Assembly: GCA_963662175.1 (NCBI GenBank) | Contig: OY759217.1 | Coordinates: 12,340,562 to 12,404,561 of the forward strand | From: Aradus depressus | Taxonomy: Eukaryota > Arthropoda > Insecta > Hemiptera > Aradidae | Reading direction: 5' to 3' | DNA length: 64,000 bases | Program-made: the position numbers and the translations under genes | Part shown: positions 11,494 to 22,368 of the stretch, piece after piece | Layout of the letters: the number at the start of each line of letters is the position of its first letter | Numbering within the stretch: position 1 is the first letter of the stretch | The notes under the pieces: generated by a model | Told to the model about the DNA's origin: nothing | Databases searched by the model: none | The model's input: the letters and a program-made list of their open reading frames with translations, nothing else

Positions 11494-11523
11494 CTGAAGA
11501 AGGAAATAAATAGTTTCCGAAAC
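11494..11523 (+). ncRNA. Hammerhead-like core, right arm
   Basis: CTGAAGA, an extra A, a hairpin with GGAAA/TTTCC arms and loop TAAATAG, then GAAACG. Compared with the left-arm copy, the second stem pair is G-C here and A-T there: two changes that keep the pairing, which supports selection for an RNA stem. Confidence 0.4.
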
Positions 11524-11639
11524 GTTGACCAAATATTGAGTTTTCATTTACCCGACAGAACCTCGAATTCCTTCTACATTGAAAAGATACTGTCGACTCT
11601 ATCAATCATTAATCAATTATTTTCCCATCGAGTGACTTA

Positions 11640-12105
11640 TGAGTCCTAAATAATACTAAATTTTTTTCTCGATACATTCATTTCGCGGAAAATTAACAGG
11701 TGCCATCCCTATGGGTTTTGAATTAAAATACTAAATTTTGTCTGGGTAAATTCATATATTGACAGTTATTACGGTATTTGAGTCGAGCCCCCTTCTCTGG
11801 TCTTCCCATTGGCCGTTTTGGCATCCTCCGAGGTCTTCAAATTTACATTTGAAATTTCTTGTCATTAGAGTCTTTGAGTTAAGCCTCCCTTCATTAGAAC
11901 TCCTCTTATCTTTGGCCGATTTAGCTCAAAAACAATTGGTGTCGTCCTTAGAGGGTTCTGGAAACGCATATTAAATTTAGTGTCGATCGTGTTCACAGAT
12001 ACACACTCACACAGACACACTGACAGTCGGAAAACATAAAATTCCATTGAAAACTCCGCATTGAGTTTCTGACCGATTACATACTTCATATAGTTGTGGT
12101 TCGTA
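11640..12105. repeat. Family U copy
   Basis: Core units in inverted orientation with 'tacattcatttcgcgg', 'gacagttattacggtatttg' and 'ggccgatttagctcaaaa', ending in 'actccgcattgagtttctga'. No coding sequence. Confidence 0.5.
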
Positions 12106-12221
12106 GTTGTGAGATTGAGTTTCGTATACCCAGTAATGTCTGTTAGAAATGAATTTCAGGGGAAAGAGGGGGACGGAGAGTGATCTGAACAATAGTGTTT
12201 GGTATAAGAAAGTCCTGTTAT

Positions 12222-12541
12222 AGGTTAGGTTTTATGACTCATGCCCGGGCTTTAACTATGAGGTCATATCGCCTACTACCAGAGCGCTCTTTCATCGCTC
12301 TGGTGGACATGAGCCCGACTCTACTGTGGGAGTCCTAAATTTTGCCTACTTTAAATTTTTATTCACCTAGGGAAGGGGTCTTTAACGAGTACCTGACATC
12401 GTACAGGCTCGGGACCATCGCTTAACGTCCCATCCGAATTACCTCCCAGATAAAATAAACTAAGGGCCTCGGTCGGGTTACGAACCGACGACCCTGAGCT
12501 CAGAAGGCAAGCACGCATACCACTGAGATACCGGCGCCCTC
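12222..12541 (-). mobile_element. SINE family S with TTAGG-complement tail
   Basis: The plus strand starts 'aggttaggttttatgactca' (tail) and ends 'taccggcgccctc' (head). A deletion of about 20 bp removed the 'gccgtccttcgg' part of the body. It abuts the bipartite motif ending GGTATAAGAAAGTC at 12201-12214. Confidence 0.88.
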
Positions 12542-12589
12542 CCATCAGATATATATTATTCATTTATTTTCATCCTTTTCAGTAAAAAA

Positions 12590-13060
12590 AAAAAACTAGT
12601 GATAATAAAAATTTATTTTAAAATTCTTGGCTATGCGTTTCAATTTAACATTACTTAAAAATATTTTCTAAGGAAATGCATTGTTTGTTCTTTGAGGCGC
12701 AATAAATGTGTTCATATTGATCCTATATCAAATCCACGGGAATTCCTTTCATTGGAAATTTAATAAGAAACATTTTTGGTGAAGATCACTTCTTCGATAC
12801 GACTATTCGTTTTCGCGTAAATCGAGCAAAGATTGGTTTTGAAACGACATTTCAGAACTGTTTTCGGCATGTATGTCGCGAACCCGGCGACCTTAGGAAA
12901 ATCATATTTCATATAAAACGTACCTTCTACTTTTCTGTAGAAATTTTGTTTAAAAATATTTTTGATTAAATCATAAATATATGAGTGGTCTCAACAATTA
13001 TTGTCACCCGACTTCGGTCGAAAAGTAATTAACACAACGACTTTTTTATATTTATTACTT
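12590..13060. repeat. Dispersed repeat 'family W' copy
   Basis: Shares 'gttttcggcatgta', 'atatttcatataaaa', 'tttctgtagaaatttt' and 'gtggtctcaac ... gacttcgg' with 44740-45075, and more weakly with 47740-47950. No coding potential is seen and the class is unknown. Confidence 0.45.
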
Positions 13061-13570
13061 ATTTTGTTTTATTTGTATTAATTGTATTTAACAAATTGAA
13101 AACTAGTTACAACTGGTCTCTAAACCAGGACATCATTTCTTGATTTATTTAATTAGAATATGGAAAAACCGATAAATATTTTATAATTACTGTCGAGGGG
13201 CCACCTTTCTGATCTCTCTTAATTTCATGCCCCCCCTCTGGTAAGCACAATGTTACAAGTATGTACATACGTACATGCGTATGTATATGAATTATGTATA
13301 GGCTGGAGGATGTATGCAAGGCAGCTTGTTAATTAGGTTAGACCGGGCACAAAGGAAGAGGGTGCACTATCCACCACAGACACAAAAAACAATACTTTTT
13401 TTTTTTTTTTTTTTTCTGCACAAAGCAAGCCCATTCATAATGTTAATTTAATTTTTATTATAAAAAAACAAAGAGGGGATAACAGAATTTTGAAGTTGGG
13501 TTGAGTTTCTGAGGCTAACTGAATTGAATTAACCGCCCACCATAAAGCTACATTTCAACTCGTAAGCTTT
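13061..13570. other. No gene seen
   Basis: AT-rich with a T homopolymer at about 13397-13415 and a run of 'gtacatacgtacatgcg' near 13264. No feature is supported. Confidence 0.4.
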
Positions 13571-13579
13571 ACCCTGGTT

Positions 13580-13610
<31 letters not shown>

Positions 13611-14000
13611 CTAGCTTTACAAAGTATAGGAGAAGTTATGCAATTGGTCAGAAATTTGATATTTCATATTTTCCAACTTGATAAATCCAAGAATGAAAAA
13701 ACAATTTTGCCCACAGACATGATAACTCTCAGAAGAGCGTATCGACACGAAATTTTATAACTGTAACCAGAACCCAATGAAGGTGATAAAATTATTTTTC
13801 CATTAAATTGGCAAAAAAGGAGGTGAGAGGGGTGGGGCTTAACTAAATATATATATATATATAGTGGACTGGTGTTTTACAGCTAGGGACCTAAGCATCC
13901 AGTGCTCTCATCCCTTCCCTATTGTTGGTATAATAATTTTCAGAAGATTCGGCCAAAGGGAATAGGGGGATCAGAGAAGGGAGTTCTCTCTTGCACCAAG
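13580..14000. repeat. Family U copy
   Basis: Begins after a T-run of about 31 bases with 'tctagctttacaaagtatag' and 'gaagttatgcaattggtcag', then 'agcgtatcgacacgaaattt'. Positions 13866-13915 hold the inverted partner of the short repeat at 5729-5775. Confidence 0.5.
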
Positions 14001-15825
14001 TTTTGGCCTCACACCGTGCGCTATATTACCCTAGTTCGCCCCTGTCGTTACATGAGATGATATTAACAAATGAAACTTTAAAAAAATAAAATAAAAAATG
14101 TTATTTACCTAAAGTTAGATGACAAAATATAAAAAGTGAATTTTTCTGTACTGTTTCCCCCCGGGCTTGAAAACACAGTACAGTTGTGTGATATATGGGT
14201 CCGTTATCGGTCATCACAAGCTCTCGTCACAAAAATCAACATGAGCTCCGTGCCCTGTCAACATTCACCCCCTCCCCCCTCCCCTGTCAACATTCACCCC
14301 CCTCCACCTACCCTGTTTACCAAACCAGAATGGGGACACAATTTTTACCAATCCAAACCCCCCCACCCCCTTCCAACCAGTTTTTAAATTGGAATAAACA
14401 CGAGGGTATGATTAAAAAATTAATTTCCATTCCTCGCTTAACCGACAGGATATCGTTTGGTATCATGGGTATTTTGTTTTGACACAGACCTTCTCTCTCA
14501 GTTTATCCTCAAAACGGTTAATCAACACAAAGCGGACATCACCCCCAGGCAAATATTAACTTGAACCGTTATTCTCAAACAGCACAAAATCTCATCAATT
14601 ACTAATTATTATTATTATTTTTGAGTTTTAAAAATGAATATAAAAATTGTTTTTCAGTTATTTACAGTGTATCCGATTTGCTGTTTATGCTCCTTTTGTA
14701 GCTAAGGAAGCTATTATGTAGACTTAAAAAGGTCTTTCCTCAAGAAAAATTGAAGCATAAATTTTACAATTATAGGCGTAGCTTATTATACTTTCATATT
14801 TTGTAGTGACAAAAATATATTTCGTGAGGGTAGCAGAGATAGGTCTGGTCTGCAAAGACGGGACGAGTGGACAAGTCACCTGTCCAATAGGAAGGTGGGG
14901 GGGAGGCACCGACAACAGCTCTTTTGTCAACTAATTGCATCCCCCCCTCCCCCCTTCTACCCTCCTTGTTAATTAACCGGAATGAAAACGGTTATTTTGT
15001 TTGAACATTTTTAGTAATTGGCTCCACTGACTCCCCCCCCCCCCCCCCCCCCCCTCCTCTTCTGTCTAATGAGCTATATTATTCTCTGCTTTTTCCACTT
15101 ATCTTTCACCTCTTTAAGCCTCTTTCCCCCTCCCTCTCCCTTTCTCTCTCACTCTCTCTCTGTCTGTTCGCCCCCACTTCTTCTCTTCATCTCATCCCCC
15201 GCCTCTGCCCTTCTCCTCTCCTGTCTCTTTCTCTCCCTCCCCACCCTCCCCAACCCTCTCTTCCCCCACCCCTTCTGTCTCTCTCTTTAATTAACAGAAA
15301 GTGGTTCATTAGAGTTTATTCATTAAAGCAGAGCCTCGGTAATTAGCAGTCACTAATGAATGCTGGGTAATAATCTAACAGTGGCCCCCTCCCCCCTCTC
15401 CCTTATTAGAGAACAAACATCTCTTGGTTCCTCCTCCTCCCCCTCCCTTCTCCTCCTCCTCCCCTCCCCTCCCTACCACACCCCCACTCCTATCTTCCTA
15501 CTTATGTTATACATACATATTTCTGTTTACCTCGTTATACACTCTCATATAAGTACACAAAGTTAACGTCTACAATTAGCTAATTTGTTACCTTGTTATT
15601 TGACTCCCATCTTGGTTTGAAATTGTTCAATTTATATATCATTTATCAACCTCAAATTCTACTTTCCATTCATATGTAGCCGTTAATAAAGCAGGTATAT
15701 ATTAATTCCACGATGGGGGAGGGGTGTTTCGAACTTTGTGAAAGATTTTGATGGGATTTCCAACAACTATAAATAAGTTTTCATTATTTTTCACTCTTCA
15801 GGTAAAAAAAAAGTGCATTTAAATT
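14001..15825. other. Polypyrimidine-rich region, no gene
   Basis: C/T-rich blocks at about 14260-14385 (two 'ctgtcaacattcacccc' phrases), 15029-15054 (C homopolymer), 15060-15290 and 15385-15490. ORFs here translate to Pro/Leu/Ser-rich low-complexity sequence without domains and are not credible. The plus strand of these blocks is a plausible triplex or slipped-strand former. Confidence 0.5.
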
Positions 15826-16310
15826 GTAATATTTTTTAGAATTTTTTTTAACGTTATTACCGAGTCGTCTGTCATACCAAAATATTTCCCAAACTATGAG
15901 TGCCTACCGACATGCAGTTTTGACCTATAAGGTAATGTTATCACCCCCCACCCCCCAAAAAAATAACATTTTGTTTAAAAAAATAAAATTATATGAGAAA
16001 CCTGGTCGAGGCCCTTATGTTTTAGACTCTACGGCGGAGGGCCAATGTTACGTGTTGACATTTTGTAATATTTTTTAGAATTTTTTTCTAACGTTATCAC
16101 CGAGTCGTCTGTCACACCAAAATATTTCCTAATCTATGAGTTTCTATCAACATGAAATTTCGACTAATAATGTAATGTTATGACCCCAACAAAAAAATAA
16201 CAAAATTTTGTTTAAAAAAAAAGTAATGTTATGACAAACCCAGCCTAGGCCCTTATGTTTTAGACTCTAAGGCGGAGGGCCAATGTTACGTGTGGACATT
16301 TTATGGTGTT
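15826..16310 (+). repeat. Tandem duplication, about 240 bp x 2
   Basis: Two adjacent copies share 'gtaatattttttagaatttt', 'ccgagtcgtctgtca', 'ccaaaatatttcc' and 'ggcggagggccaatgttacg'. They start near 15826 and 16064. Part of the unit ('ggcggagggcgaatgctatg') recurs near 44718, just before a family-W copy. Confidence 0.8.
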
Positions 16311-16339
16311 AAACTAGATTTACTAGAGTAGCACTAGTG

Positions 16340-16700
16340 AGAAGCTGGAATTTTGTTATCTGCATATGTAGCAATGTTTAGGGTTGGTGGGTAAGTCGAC
16401 AGTGTACATGTATAACAGGGGGGCTAATATTGAGCCCTGAGGCACACCGGAGCAAACATCTGAGCCCTGATGGACAGCGGAATACCAATCCGTTAAATAT
16501 GATTGAAAAATGAGATAATATGTATGGGGTAGGAGGGGTTTATACTTGCATACCCGATGCCAGACCCGATCAAAAGCATGAGATATACTTATCTTAGTGT
16601 ACATGCTTTGAGAGATGTTGATGTCGTGTGAACGTAGATGAGAGATGGTTCGCAAACAGGTCGGCTTTGTCATGGTCGGTCACTGCCCAGGAGCCTCCAA
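16340..16700 (-). pseudogene. Jockey-like LINE reverse transcriptase remnant
   Basis: A 105-codon stretch carries reverse-transcriptase motifs of the Jockey clade: SHAFDRVWH (palm region leading to the first catalytic Asp), PHTYYLIFQSYLTDW, and SGVPQGSILAPLLY. It stops before the FADD block, so the catalytic YADD-type motif is missing. No start, ORF1 or 3' end is present. A decayed 5'- and 3'-truncated fragment. Confidence 0.8.
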
Positions 16701-16756
16701 TCTGACTCAGGTAGGAGTCTGCATGTGTCCGGCTCTAACACTTAATAACAGATTAT

Positions 16757-16862
16757 AGTTAGTTATTATGACATGTCCGGACTTTAACTACAAGGTCACA
16801 TCGCCTAGTATCAGAGCGCTCTGTCGTCGCTATGTTGGACATGACCGACTCTACTGTGGGGT
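16757..16862 (-). mobile_element. SINE family S, 3' part of a split copy
   Basis: From the tail 'ttagttattatgacatgtcc' to 'gactctactgtggg'. The rest of the same SINE resumes at about 17728, so a segment of about 865 bp was inserted into it. Confidence 0.8.
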
Positions 16863-17727
16863 GTCATGTATAAATTAAAATTACCCACATCGTAATTAAT
16901 AATAATATATTATAAAATTAATTATGTTTATTTGTACAAAAAAAATACTGTTAGAAATGAAGTAGGTAACTAAATAAGTGAGTAAATAAATATATGAAGT
17001 CGCATTTTGTTTTAAAACGAACCAATGACCAATGTGTGGAGAAAAAAAAAGACGACCATCAGCTGTTTTTAATAGTGTGGGCCAGTCTAAGTTGGGTTCT
17101 GGAGGTGAGATGAGATGTGAAGGTGGACAGGCTAGGAGTGAGAAAAGTGTTTAGGCTTAAGGTGTGGTGAACCAAAAAGGTGTGAAATAACATTGAAATA
17201 GATGCGCAAAGGAGGTACTTTTATTTATTTATATGCCCTAAATGACTTTGATTTGAAGAATGGCCAATATTTAAAAAGAAAAGAAACTAAAATAGTTATA
17301 AAAATTAGTTTGTAAGATTTATTTTTGTAGATAGTTTGATTTTTTTTCTATTTAACTCTCTCAGTTATTCGATTTATAATGTAGATTTAAATAAATAAAC
17401 CCAATATTTATTCTCTTATTCTATGCTATTCATTTCCCAATATTTTAAAATATGTGCACTTTCTTAAAAATTGCTCATCTTGAACTTTCGATATTTTTGT
17501 TAGGGTCCTTTTCGGAAATTACTATAGAAATCAAACTTTATTAGAAGACCAGCTATAATTTCTACAGGAAATGTGGTTATTTTATTAGATTTTTATTTGT
17601 TTAATTATTATTAATTGTATTATATAAATAATAATTGAATTAATAAGATTAGTAATTATTGAATTAATATATAAATAATAATTGAATTATTAATTTTCAT
17701 TTAACATAATTTTCATTATCATAGGCG
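16863..17727 (+). mobile_element. Repeat 'family V' inserted into a SINE
   Basis: AT-rich element of about 865 bp without ORFs, splitting a SINE. Phrases 'accatcagctgtttttaat', 'attctatgctattcatttcc', 'cttttcggaaatt' and 'agaagaccagc' recur in direct orientation at about 46380-47140 and inverted at about 45530-46375. The target-site duplication is unclear. Confidence 0.65.
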
Positions 17728-17945
17728 GTTCTAAATTTTGCCAACCCAGGGTTTATTTCCCAAGGGTACGAGTCTTTAATGAGTACCTGATATTGAACAG
17801 GACCTTCGCTTAACGTCCCATCACGAAGGACGGCGTGCTCAAAGTTTTTTCACTACCCAGAAAAAAAACCCTAAGGGTTTTGAACCCGCGATCATGAGCT
17901 CAGTATACAAGCATGCTACTTTTGAGCTATCTGGTGCAGATAGGG
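17728..17945 (-). mobile_element. SINE family S, 5' part of the split copy
   Basis: Continues the SINE from 'ttctaaattttgccaaccc' through the body to the tRNA head ('tttgagctatctggtgc'). Confidence 0.78.
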
Positions 17946-17949
17946 TGCC

Positions 17950-18265
17950 TCTATGTGAATTCAAAATCCCATAAGGACCTTTCAATTTTCAGCGAAATTA
18001 GCCGAAGGAAAATAAGGGATCAGTGGGAGGTAGGTAGCTAAACTTAAAAATCATATTACCTGATGTAATGATGCATCGAAACAAAATTTATTATGTTGAT
18101 TTAGAAGTCCACTATTTCTAATTCAAATATTTCTAATTCGAATGGTATATTGGTATTGGAGTGACAGCGCAAACTTAGTCGATTAATTTCTACTGGGGAA
18201 GTACATTGACGTTGATCCACTATCGACATCGATTTTCTGATTACGTAACTTCCCCTATACTTCGT
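17950..18265. repeat. Family U copy
   Basis: Contains 'ccataaggacctttcaattt', 'cagcgaaattagccgaagga', 'gatgtaatgatgcatcgaaa' and, at the end, 'actatcgacatcgattttct'. Confidence 0.5.
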
Positions 18266-18897
18266 GAAAAAAGTGAAGATTTGCCCACCTTGTTATGCTC
18301 ATCCTCACACTCACTTTTTTAGAGAAGGGTTAATTATTTCATCTTTAAAATTCTCTTGTTAATACTTTCTAAACAAAAAAAAAATAAAAAATAAGCGTAA
18401 TAATAAGAAAAGAATAATTAAAGAAAGAGAAAAATATAAATATAGGAATAAGAAGAAAAATGAAGCCGTAGCCTGAGTTTAATTAATTTCATCAGTTCCA
18501 TATAATTACTTTATACAAGAGGAGGGGGGTGGGGGGCAATAAAAGTTTATTCATTTAATTTTCATCTTGTTTTAAATGGCGGCGGCTAGGGGAGGGGGTG
18601 GTTTTGATTAAGGAACGGGGGCTGAAAACAGGTAAAGTTAAAATTACCTACAAGTGCTGAGGCGGTACACATCACACCCCTTGTGCCCTGATGAAAGCCC
18701 TACTTTTAGACCCTTTTACAACCAAACTAGGATTAACAAAGCTCCAGTCCCCTAATGATTTAATTTCATTAAATAGAAACACCCCTTTAAGGGTTTTAAT
18801 TAGGATGAAGACAAAGAGGGAGGGATAGGGTTGGAAAGAGAATCCGAGTTGCGTTTTTGGGCGAAACGGCTATGATCGAAAATATCTACCTTGAGCA
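18266..18897. other. No gene seen
   Basis: Purine-rich and AT-rich sequence. The phrase 'ttaattaggatgaagacaaa' at about 18798 is nearly repeated inside the SINE at 18969, see findings. Confidence 0.4.
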
Positions 18898-18899
18898 AG

Positions 18900-19143
18900 A
18901 GTTAGTTATTATGACCCATGTCCGGGCATTAACTACGTGGCCATATTGCCTACTACCAGAACGCTCTTTAATTAGGATGAAGACAGAGAAGAAGAGGAGT
19001 CCTAAATTTTGCATACCTAGGTTTATTCACCTAGGGCAGATATAGTAGCTCACTACAAAAAAAAAACTAAGGGCCTCGGTCGGGTATCGAACCTGCGATC
19101 TTGAGCTCAGAAGGCATGCCCGCTACCTCTGAGCTATCACCGC
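18900..19143 (-). mobile_element. SINE family S, internally rearranged
   Basis: Tail 'agttagttattatgacccat' and head 'gagctatcaccgctctc' are SINE, but the middle contains 'taattaggatgaagacagag', which belongs to the flanking DNA near 18798. Much of the body is also deleted. Imperfect flanks (CTTGAGCAAGA / CCTGAACAAGA) may be the decayed target duplication. Confidence 0.75.
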
Positions 19144-19429
19144 TCTCACCCTGAACAAGATTATTGATTAGTATTGACGAAATATATATCTTTTACTAAA
19201 TCCAAAAAGCTTGGGTTCGGCAATCTAATTAGTTGAGTCCAAAAACGTTTTACAAGTATATAATGTTTTGTGACCTGCGGCCCTATTTCGTTACTGAAAC
19301 TAAACATTGAATGACATTATATTAATCCTTTACCGCTAATGAAATTGCTCAGTCTTGGTTTAACTTTCGTTTATTCAGTATGATAGTAGAATTTCGAACG
19401 AGATTTTAGTAATTTTAAAACATTAATGG

Positions 19430-20168
19430 AAAAAGGGTCGTTCTACAGCCGAACCTATTAAGAAAATTTGTGATGATGAAGGGGAAGAGGCCCTGAATAT
19501 AAAATCAGCTGAACGTTGGTTTCGAAAATTCCAGTCCGGAAACAGCAGTCTTGGAAGAAAGGCAGGTTCAAGACGATCTTCAGTAGTGGACGAAGACACT
19601 TTGGTACTGTTGTGTCGGCACCAAGCAAGAGCACCCATCAGTTGTCATCAAAGCTGGTGCTGTCCCAGTCGACCATAAGCCGGCATATCCACATCGGAAA
19701 AGAAGAAAAACGAGCGTGTAGACGAGTACCTTATGAGTTGACCCCCGCACAAGGAAACAATTCGGAAGTTGTTCGAAACTCCACTTGGTGATCGCTTCAA
19801 CAATAGAATTGTGACGTGCGACGAAAAGTGGATCTAATAGCGTAATCCAGATTCTATTGGTCTGTGGTTAAGTCGTAGCCAGTCAACTGACCTCGTTGCA
19901 GAACATGGCCAATTTAAAAAAAAAAGTGATGTATGTTTTTTGGAACTATGAAGAGATTTATCCCAGATGGTCAGACTAACGATTCCCGGCTCTATTGCGA
20001 ACAGCTGGAACTCATTTATACTGAGTTATATACTGAGTTATATACTGAGTTTTGACTGAGCGCTACCCGGCCTTAGTCAATCGCAGGCGAGTATTCTTCC
20101 AACAGGACAATGCGCAACCCAATTTGACCCAGCAGAAAATTCGAAAACTTGATGAGATTGAGTTGTTG
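19430..20168 (+). pseudogene. mariner-family transposase remnant, 5' part
   Basis: Conceptual reading in shifting frames gives the mariner helix-turn-helix signature (AERWFRKFQSGNSSLG), then VTCDEKWI with the first catalytic Asp region and, further on, the QDN-type block followed by NLTQQKIRKLDEIELL. Several frameshifts and stops are present. It is interrupted at 20168 by a LINE and resumes at 20802. Upstream 'cttgggttcggcaatctaat' near 19209 may be the decayed terminal repeat. Tc1/mariner superfamily is well supported; activity is not. Confidence 0.85.
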
Positions 20169-20790
20169 CCCCCTTTACTTACTTTCTTAGTGTAGCTCTA
20201 CAACTCGCTGACGAGTCTTGGCTTCCTCCAACATCAATCGCCATGTGTCCCTGTTTTGTGCTGCTGTTATCCAGTTACGGATCCCGATGCTCCTGGCGTC
20301 TTTTGCCACGCAGTGAGACCACCGCAGCCTCGGTCTTCCCACTCTTCGACGTCCATATAAGGGCTCAGATAGAAGTTTCTTCGGGATCATATCCTCATGC
20401 ATTCTGGCGACATGGCCGGCCCATCTAAGTCTGCCCAGTTTCACCGTAACAATGTCTGGCTCGTTGTACAGCTCGTATACCTCCTGATTGCTTCTGCGCC
20501 TCCATTCTCCTCCGTCGCAAACGGGGCCAAAAACTCGACGGAGGACTTTTCTTTCAAATATCTGGAGGTCCCGGTCCTCGGCTTTAGTTGTGGTCCATGT
20601 TTACGAGCCATAGGTGAGTACAGGGCTTATTAGCGTTTTGTACAGGACCGTCTTTGTGCGCCGAGACACAAGGTTGCTCGCCAGTTATTTCCGTAGCCCA
20701 AAGTAGCAGCGATTGGCAGTCGTGATCCGTTTCTTAGTTTCCACAGAAGTCTTATTATTACATGTTATCTATGATCCCAGGTAAGTGAAC
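20169..20790 (-). mobile_element. LINE 3' fragment inserted in mariner, 11-bp target duplication
   Basis: Minus-strand fragment encoding the C-terminus of a non-LTR retrotransposon pol. The ORF at 20187..20444 has LRWAGHVARM, then GRRRVGRPRLRWSHCV and a Trp-rich end (IRNWITAAQNRDTWR). It ends at a short tail with AAGT repeats. The target TTGAGTTGTTG is duplicated at 20158-20168 and 20791-20801, and mariner reading continues directly across the duplication. The copy is 5'-truncated and lacks the RT catalytic motifs. Confidence 0.9.
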
Positions 20791-20801
20791 TTGAGTTGTT
20801 G

Positions 20802-21090
20802 TCCTACCTTGCGTATAGCCGCCCTGACCTTGAATCCTCGGATTATCATCTCTTCTCACTTTTCTTCGACAATTTAGAGGAAGTCAGTTGTACAAGAATT
20901 CTTCGCTTCTAAACCCAAGGAATGGTACCATCATGGATCCAACAGCTAGCCACAAGATGGGTTACTACCACAGAACATGGTGGTCTAAATTTTTAATATT
21001 AATGTTAATTACTTCTTTTTTAATAAAACAATAAATTTAAAATGTAAAAACGACATTTTTGAGTTTTCATTATCTCCAAAACTAATTGAC
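20802..21090 (+). pseudogene. mariner-family transposase remnant, 3' part
   Basis: Resumes after the LINE with the catalytic third-residue block (LESSDYHLF, equivalent to the family's PSDYHLF) and the C-terminal Trp motif (LATRWVTTTEH). The reading frame changes within it. Belongs with 19430..20168. Confidence 0.8.
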
Positions 21091-21457
21091 CGTTTCATCT
21101 AAAGATCAACTTCCATAGAAACTGATGATCCTTCATACTAAACTTTGTGCCGATACATTCAATTATGAGACAGTTTTTAGGTTTTTTCTATTCTTTCACT
21201 AATCCTCCTCAATACAGATCTTATTTCAACTATATCAGAAAATCCTGTGTTGGCCTCACCTGTTCAAATAATATTATTTGAAAAACTTTAACACAAAAGC
21301 GTTTATATGACGTCTGCACTATTTATACTTGAATACTCATACAGTTATTTGTATATTTCGTATTGTTCATATCTTCGTATTGTTCATATTACTGAACTAA
21401 CATTTGGCTTGTGTCAATAGTATTAACTGATGTGTTGGTAAATATGTTTTGAACTAC
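21091..21457. other. No gene; upstream region of gene A
   Basis: AT-rich. A partial family-U phrase ('ctaaactttgtgccgataca') lies at about 21138. Everything between 21200 and the TATA box is unassigned. Confidence 0.4.
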
Positions 21458-21496
21458 TATATATTGTGACACACTGATTTGTGACCGTTTCACATT
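21458..21496 (+). promoter_or_regulatory. Likely core promoter of gene A
   Basis: TATATAT at 21458-21464 lies 34 bases upstream of TCACAT (A at 21492), a weak match to the arthropod initiator TCAKTY, and about 40 bases before the ATG at 21504. The spacing is slightly longer than the ideal of about 30. Confidence 0.4.
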
Positions 21497-21503
21497 TCAC
21501 AAT

Positions 21504-21570
21504 ATGCATGTCAAAAGTTTGCTGGTCGTATGCGCTTTTCTTGTGTACTCTAATGCCGAACCTTTTCCTG
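21504..21570 (+). CDS. Gene A exon 1: signal peptide of a secreted Pro/Gln-rich protein
   Basis: The ATG at 21504 opens a 22-residue stretch beginning MHVKSLLVVCAFLVYS followed by NAEPFP: a basic N-region, a hydrophobic core and a small-residue cleavage site, i.e. a typical signal peptide. The exon ends G|gtaaga (donor at 21571) in phase 1. A second ATG at 21508 is in another frame and gives no comparable signal. Linked in frame through exons 2, 3 and 4 the gene would give about 435 residues. The exon structure is inferred from splice signals and frame continuity, not from transcripts. Confidence 0.7.
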
Positions 21571-21599
21571 GTAAGAATTACAATAATTTTGATTTAATT

Positions 21600-21704
21600 T
21601 AGTCAAGTTTGATTTTTACTTCACTAGCTTTAGCTAAGTATAGAGGAAGTTATGTAATCGGTCAAAAATTTGATGCGGATTTTTCAACGGGATTTCATGT
21701 TTTC
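21600..21704 (+). repeat. Family U terminus in intron 1
   Basis: 'actagctttagctaagtata' and 'gaagttatgtaatcggtcaa' start a U copy that continues into the tandem duplication at 21705. Confidence 0.5.
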
Positions 21705-22022
21705 CGATCTTCTGATTCCAAGAATGAAAACAAATGTTTCTATCTGTGTGTGTTTGTGTGAGTCTGTGGACACGATAACTTCCAATAGAATGAATGTGTA
21801 GACATGAACTTTTATATGTGTATTCAGAACATTTTAAGGACGACACCTACTGATTTTCAGCTAAATCAGCCAAAGCGGAGGGGGGATTAGGGGGGAGACT
21901 TAACACAAAAACTCTAATAACTGCCATCGTAATGAATATATTGACACGAAGTAAATTCAAATCCCTATAAAGACGACACTTATTACTTTTCAGAGGAATG
22001 AGTCGAAGGGAAGGGGGAACAG

Positions 22023-22368
22023 GCTAGGTTAGGTTTTATGATTCATGCCCGGGCTTTAACTACGAGGTCATATCGCCTACTACCAGAGCGCTCTTTCGTC
22101 ACTCTGGTGGACATGAGCCCGACTCTACTGTGGGAGTCCTAAATTTTGCCAACCCTAAATTTTTATTCACCTAGGGCAGGGGTCTTTAACGAGTACCTGA
22201 CACCGTACAGGCTCGGGACCATCGCTTAACGTCCCATCCGAAGGACGGCGTGCTTAAGTTTATTTGACCTCTCAGATAAAATAAACTAAGGGCCTCGGTT
22301 GGGTTTCGAACCCACGATCTTGAGCTCAGAAGACAAGCACGCATACCACTGAGCTACCGGCGCCCTCT
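22023..22368 (-). mobile_element. SINE family S, full length, 14-bp target duplication
   Basis: 346 bp; the plus strand runs from tail 'gctaggttaggttttatgat' to head 'gctaccggcgccctct'. The target GGAAGGGGGAACAG is duplicated at 22009-22022 and 22369-22382, inside a family-U copy, so the SINE is younger than that copy. Confidence 0.94.

Larger units (their letters stand above)
10466..11585. repeat. Large foldback (inverted repeat) element
   Basis: The left arm (about 10470-10725: 'aaggaattcgaggttctgtc', 'tattttcttcttcagggcct', AT-rich tract, 'aaagtagtaataaaataacc') is repeated inverted in the right arm (about 11303-11580). A nested palindrome sits at 10736-10865 ('gagtggatgtgtgtggtgaa' against 'ttcaccacatacatccactc'). 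A SINE (10947..11301) and a (TA)n run (about 10896-10931) lie in the right half. Both outer arms carry a hammerhead-like core. The layout suggests an inverted retroelement or foldback transposon; Penelope-like origin is only a hypothesis. Confidence 0.8.

Noticed and set aside
15018..15290. 90-codon Pro/Leu/Ser-rich ORF
   Set aside because: Low-complexity polypyrimidine tract; no signal, domain or conserved composition.
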